64,000 nucleotides of DNA, taken from contig JAJQOW010000205.1 in assembly GCA_037975125.1 (NCBI GenBank), positions 62,001 to 126,000 on the forward strand. The letters are read 5' to 3'. The notes under the pieces are model-generated. The model had not been told where the DNA came from, searched no databases, and saw only the letters and a program-made list of their open reading frames with translations. Origin of the DNA: Latrodectus hesperus (Eukaryota; Arthropoda; Arachnida; Araneae; Theridiidae). The translations under genes and the position numbers were made by a program. Shown here piece by piece: positions 59,549 to 64,000 of this stretch; positions within the stretch are counted from its first letter, which is position 1; each line of letters starts with the position of its first letter.

Positions 59549-61482
59549 CTTCTTCTTCTTCTTCGAGTTGGGTTTGTATGTCATTGAGCACCTCTGCTTT
59601 TATCAGCATTTTGTACTGTTAACTCCAAACCCAATGTTTCTTAGTTCCATTTGCTCGGATCACCCACTTTATTAATAAAGTCTGATAACCCTTTAATGGA
59701 ATCTAGGTGTAACTCTCTAGTATGGATGATGCCTAAAGAGGTTAATCTAGGGAGGGCAAGAGCCTCGCATTCATAAATGATATGCTTGGCCGTTTCCTCT
59801 TGCATATGACATTTCCTGCAGATAGGATCTTGCTGAAACAGTCCCATTTTATGGAGATGTTTTCTGAAATAGTAGTGCCCAGTTATGAAGCCTACGATTA
59901 AACGTATCTTCTGCCTAGAGCATCTAAGAATTTCATAGGAAATCCTCGCTGATGACCTACAGATCATACCTTTAGCGTGGGTTTGACCAGGAGATTTGAG
60001 CCAAGCTTCATACATCTTCTGTTTTTCCCATCTGCGAACATTGGTTTTTGCGGTCTTCAAATTGATCCCACAAAAAGGTTCTGGACCAATGGGAACAAAA
60101 GACGATCCTTGTTTAGCAAGCTCATCAGCCTTTTCATTGCCTTCGATACCTTTATGCCCTGGCACCCATACAAGGATCACCCTGTTTCTAGTTGCCAGTT
60201 CTGTAAGAAGGTTTCTACACTCCAGAATCATTTTAGATTTGATTTCGAAGGAATTAAGCGCTTTTAAAGCGGCTTGACTGTCACTGAAAATGAGAATCCG
60301 CTTATCGTAGTAGCCCTTCTTCATATTCAGTCGCAGACAGTGGATAATGGCCAAAACTTCTGCCTGGAAGACCGAAGCGTATCGCCCAAGGCTTACAGAC
60401 AAGCTGATTCTTGGTGACACGCCACAAACTCCCAGACCTGAGAGGCTGTTCTTCAGTGATCCATCTGTGTACCAGATTAGATCTCCTGTTTTAGTTCCAA
60501 ACATGTTGTTATCCCATTCCTCTCTAGTTGGAAAAACTACATCAAATGTCTTGTCAAACATGTATGTTTTTTCCATGATGTCAGATGGCATCAGAAAAGT
60601 AGGGTCTTGAAATTTCCTGGTGATGCCCTTGTGCCCTTTGGCAACAGGCTGGTCATACCAGTGGTTTTGCAGCTTCATTCTATATGCATTCAATCTTGCA
60701 ACGCTGCATATGAAGATGTCCAAGGGAGTCAGATCCAACACAACCTCCAATGCTCTGGTTGGCGTGGTGGAGATTGCTCCTGTGATGCAGAGACAGGCTA
60801 GTCTTTGTAGACTCCTCAATCTGTCAATCACAGTCTTCTGTTCCACCTTATGCCACCAGATCACACAGGCATATGTGAAAATGGGCCTGACAAAAGCTGT
60901 GTACATCCATAACATCAGTTTTGGATGTAAACCCCAGTTCTTACCAAGCATTCGCCTGCAAATCACAATGCTTTTCTTTGCTCGGTTGATCCTATCATCA
61001 ATGTGCTTATTCCAGGTGAGTTTCTGGTCTAAATAGATGCCCAGATACTTCACCTCTGAAGCCACATTGATTTCAACATCTAAAAGTCTTGGTATGAAAA
61101 AACCTTTCCGTTTCTTTTGCGTGTAAAAGGTACGAGGTAGGTTTTCTGAGGATTAACCATCAGGTCCCTATCCATGCACCATTGACCTACATAACTTAGA
61201 GCATCCTGCATGAGATGACAAGTTATGTCAAAATCTTTACCAAGGATAAGGATGACAATGTCATCAGCATATCCCTGCGTATAATAACCCTTATCATTTA
61301 GATGTTTTATAAGGCTATTTACAACTAGGTTCCAAAGTAATGGTGACAGAACACCTCCTTGAGGACAACCTCTAGTAGTCTTTTTTTCAAATGATTCACC
61401 GAAGATGTTCATTTGTATATATCTATCCGAAATTAAGGCCTCAATCCAAGTACACAGGGTTTGATTAATCCCTGCCCCTCTA
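59549..61482 (-). mobile_element. 5'-truncated LINE with RNase H, (GAA)n tail, 11-bp TSD
   Basis: Exact GTGTGATACTT flanks it at 59538-59548 and 61483-61493. On the minus strand it ends in a GAA microsatellite instead of poly-A. It holds only the ORF2 second half. A second 3' fragment of the family is at 17148-17455. Confidence 0.9.
59641..61475 (-). pseudogene. LINE ORF2: RT palm/thumb and RNase H (I/R1/jockey-like)
   Basis: The upstream frame (61412-61080) carries TRGCPQGGVLSPLLWNLVVN and the RT active site GYADDIVIL. After a frameshift near 61075 the 474-aa frame 61065-59641 carries KYLGIYLDQKLTWNKH of the thumb. A complete RNase H follows: WYTDGS, FQAEVLAI, FSDSQAAL and NEKADELAKQ give the four acidic residues. 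A final Cys-His motif (CRKCHMQEETAKHIIYEC) closes it. Endonuclease and RT fingers are lost by 5' truncation. Confidence 0.92.
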
Positions 61483-61493
61483 GTGTGATACTT

Positions 61494-62719
61494 AGTTCAT
61501 ATCTATTTCTTATTATGTAATTTTTGTGAAATCATTTTCTAGTTATTAGCATTTAATGCTTTTGTAGTAAATAATAATGTTGGTCCTTATTATAAGGTTT
61601 AAGCACCTGTGGGTAGATGTCCTGTTGCCAATACCCACAATTAGGCTCATTGTCAAAAAGTAATAATTATAAGCAGGGCTATTATTATTAAGTGTTTCAT
61701 GAAGCAAAAGAAACACCAGCTATTGGTTTAAAAATCTAGTAAGTATTTCGTTTTATTCATAGAACCTAAAAGATTAGAAACTAATGGTATATCAATAATT
61801 AAGATTTAAAAAAAATAATAGTTTATTGATATCAAACATAATAAAATAAATACATAATATAAATTAAGTTTAGAATTTGATAAAGTATAATAAAAATATT
61901 TCAGTCAAATAATTCATTGCCACTACTAATAAAAATAAATGACTATAATATCAAGGCATTATGCTTTAACCAAAGGTATAAGACACTGGAGTTGTACAAA
62001 ACATACTGCCAACATTTTTATTCCCCTAACACCTGCTGCTTTTAAGCACCTGGGATATGTCCCGCTTTGACAAACTGAAGTGCGTATATAATTCATAACA
62101 GTTAAATACAATGAATTAATAATTAGAATTGAATAAAGCAATGCAATGATAAAGTTCTAAGTGCAGTAGTAATACAAAAGTTGGATAGCAGTATGCCAGT
62201 AAGGCAGCAGAAAAATGAATTTAAAGAAAATAACACAAATATTTTAAATGAATGATATGGTGATAAGAAAAATTATATAGAACAGTATTACACTAAGAAC
62301 TTAAAAGCACTGGATACATAAATTTAACTTGTAGCGGAGTAACGTAAAATGAAATATTTGAAATTTAAAATAGAGTGCAGTTGCAAAGCTGAAGTTTGAG
62401 CATGGATATTTGGTAACCAGACACTCAACGTAGTGACATAGTTTAGGTTTGTGAAATAACTGTGCTGCACTTGCCATGAAAATTGGAAATCAAGTGAAAC
62501 ACACACATGGGTCTAGAATTTTACCTCATTTTTAGTTAAAAAACAAATTTTGCTATAAACATTACATTCTTAATTGGTATTAGGAAATATTTTCATTTCC
62601 CTCTTTATTAAAAATAACTTACAGCTTTAAACTATTTTTAATGAATATTAAAACTATAAGGAATATTTTTGCAATGAGATAGTTGGACCATTTTTTTGCA
62701 TAGTTAAAAATTAAATTAC
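61494..62719. other. Intronic AT-rich sequence right of LINE
   Basis: Nothing recognisable; the two 60-aa minus-strand frames are not supported. Confidence 0.5.
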
Positions 62720-62860
62720 CTTCATCTCTCATGTCCACATATACATTACGTTTTTCACTTTTCCTTTCCATACTAAGGTCATGAGAAAATTTACATTTAT
62801 CTCCCTTTGTGCATTGACCTTGCTTGTAGAAGGCACACAGAATAGACTTTGGATCAGCAC
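62720..62860 (-). CDS. ZC3H15: ZC3H15 exon 1 of those seen (first CCCH finger)
   Basis: 141 bp, acceptor GAATAG, donor GTAATT. It encodes [20 protein letters not shown] and [16 protein letters not shown], the first CCCH finger (C-x7-C-x5-C-x3-H), after a Gly codon split with an upstream exon. ZC3H15 with its partner DRG1 acts on translating ribosomes in the cytoplasm; the family role is known, and function here is inferred. About 100 N-terminal residues should come from exons right of 64000. The eight exons give about 300 aa with consistent phases, close to the expected C-terminal three quarters. Confidence 0.95.
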
Positions 62861-64000
62861 CTATTCATAAATAGCAATTTCAATAAAGAGAAACATGACA
62901 TGCAAATAAATGCTATTATAATACAAGGTGCAGCAAGACAATTTCGAATTGCAAGAAGATAAAAAGTATTCAAGATAATGAGAGGAAGGAGTGCTGCAAT
63001 TTTTTTTTCAGAATATTTTCAAGAAATACCAGGACATATTTCAATAATTAAAACAAAATGAACACCTCTCACTTTTACATAATTACAAATGAATTTCTGT
63101 AATATGAATAAATATTTCTAGATATCAATATACTATTGAAAAAATATTAAAATATATTGAATATTTTTGAAAATTAATAAATTTTATGATAACTGTTTAA
63201 AAAAAACAAAAATTTATGCATAATTAAATGTTCATTTTGAACTGGATGCATTTTATTCTGATAATTAAATACCACATTGTTGTAGTTTATCAATGACAGA
63301 TGCAATTTCTGCATTAGCAACAGACAACACCATCTGAATAACTATAAATATATAACATCACTTATATATTATCACTAATAGCACATGCTATTTTTTTAAT
63401 TGCATTATCAAAAAGAGCTTTTGTGCTGCACACTGATTATAAACCAAAGTTTTCTTTTCTTTTTCAAGTTCATTAATCTTATGTAATAGGAGCATTGTTT
63501 AAATTTTTTCACAAGCAATTGCAATGTTTTCTTAACCTTTTGTTTCTTAAAAACATGTGTCACATCTTTTGATTTTTCCATATGATGTATTAAGAAATCT
63601 TATGTAGAATATGCAACACATCATTAAATGATAAATGGAATGGAGAAAACATAATTGCCAGACATTTGTGTAAAATCTTGATAAGTACGTGAACACTGGA
63701 CTGTGAATTCCAATAAAGATGCTTTCTCCTTTGCCACAACAAAATTGTTTGTCAAAAAAACTCTTTCCAGTTGTGAATTTACATTCAATAAAAACACAGG
63801 CATGTTTTATAAACTCTAGAAAAAATTAAAAGAATAGGATGTTTAGTATAACCTCCAACGTGTGTGTGTATATATACATATGAAAGCCTTCCAATATTTA
63901 CAAATATTATTATAATTATTTACAAGCAAAGTCAAATCTTCACACATGTAAAGAAACCACTCTTCATTCAACTTATTTTATTCATCATTCATCTAAGTTT
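62861..64000 (-). other. Partial ZC3H15 intron with possible decayed coding patch
   Basis: Upstream intron running to the window edge. On the minus strand about 63810-63250 has patches of protein-like text with breaks: LERVFLTNNFVVAKEKASLL, SRTYQDFTQMSGNYVFS, KINELEKEKKTLVYNQ and SVANAEIASVIDKLQQ. It may be a processed pseudogene of a coiled-coil protein, but I do not recognise it. Confidence 0.3.

Larger units (their letters stand above)
57203..62719 (-). other. ZC3H15 intron with two transposon insertions (5.5 kb)
   Basis: The largest complete intron of the gene in the window. It holds the TIR element at 57345-58249 and the LINE at 59549-61482, the latter in the same orientation as the gene. 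The remainder is AT-rich without recognisable content. Confidence 0.8.

Overview
This 64-kb window is AT-rich eukaryotic DNA. It fits an arthropod, most probably a chelicerate such as a spider: BEL/Pao, Ty3/Gypsy, Tigger, mariner, Tc1, hAT, RNase H-bearing LINE and tRNA-derived SINE sequences lie nested in each other, between long (TA)n tracts, with one intron-rich host gene. The species call is an inference from repeat content and codon style; no search was run.

Layout. 1-6609: a BEL/Pao LTR retrotransposon on the minus strand in tandem, LTR-internal-LTR-internal, with the left unit cut by the window edge. It sits in the leader of a minus-strand Gypsy copy whose LTR is at 7463-7660. 8627-17147: an interval bounded by hAT-like inverted termini, holding a complete but broken Tigger element (11077-13327) and a Penelope-like reverse transcriptase fragment inside a long inverted repeat (14269-15813). 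17148-18362: a LINE 3' end and a tRNA-Met-like SINE head. 18654-23431: a (TA)n tract, two adjacent perfect hairpins, a mariner (19508-20693) and a 2.6-kb non-autonomous hAT with a perfect 8-bp target duplication. 23432-32855: mostly AT-rich DNA with SINEs and microsatellites.

32856-40620: a nested stack. hAT transposase remnants are followed by a LINE 3' end, and that LINE is split by a plus-strand Gypsy element (34250-40500, target duplication ACAT). The Gypsy pol order is protease-integrase-RT-RNase H, so integrase precedes RT, as in Gmr1-like elements and unlike ordinary Ty3/Gypsy. 41151-43057: a small hAT-type MITE and a decayed Tc1 element.

46226-62860 (minus strand): eight coding exons of a ZC3H15/DFRP1 orthologue, the CCCH zinc-finger protein that stabilises the GTPase DRG1. 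Every splice phase agrees, so this looks like a working host gene. Its N-terminal exon or exons lie beyond the right edge. Its largest intron carries a 5'-truncated LINE (59549-61482) and a TIR element (57345-58249).

Every transposable-element coding region except possibly the BEL gag-protease frame is broken by frameshifts, stops or deletions. The points most worth a second look are the integrase-first Gypsy with its repeated 1.4-kb leader, the reverse transcriptase enclosed by a long inverted repeat, and the shared-LTR BEL tandem.
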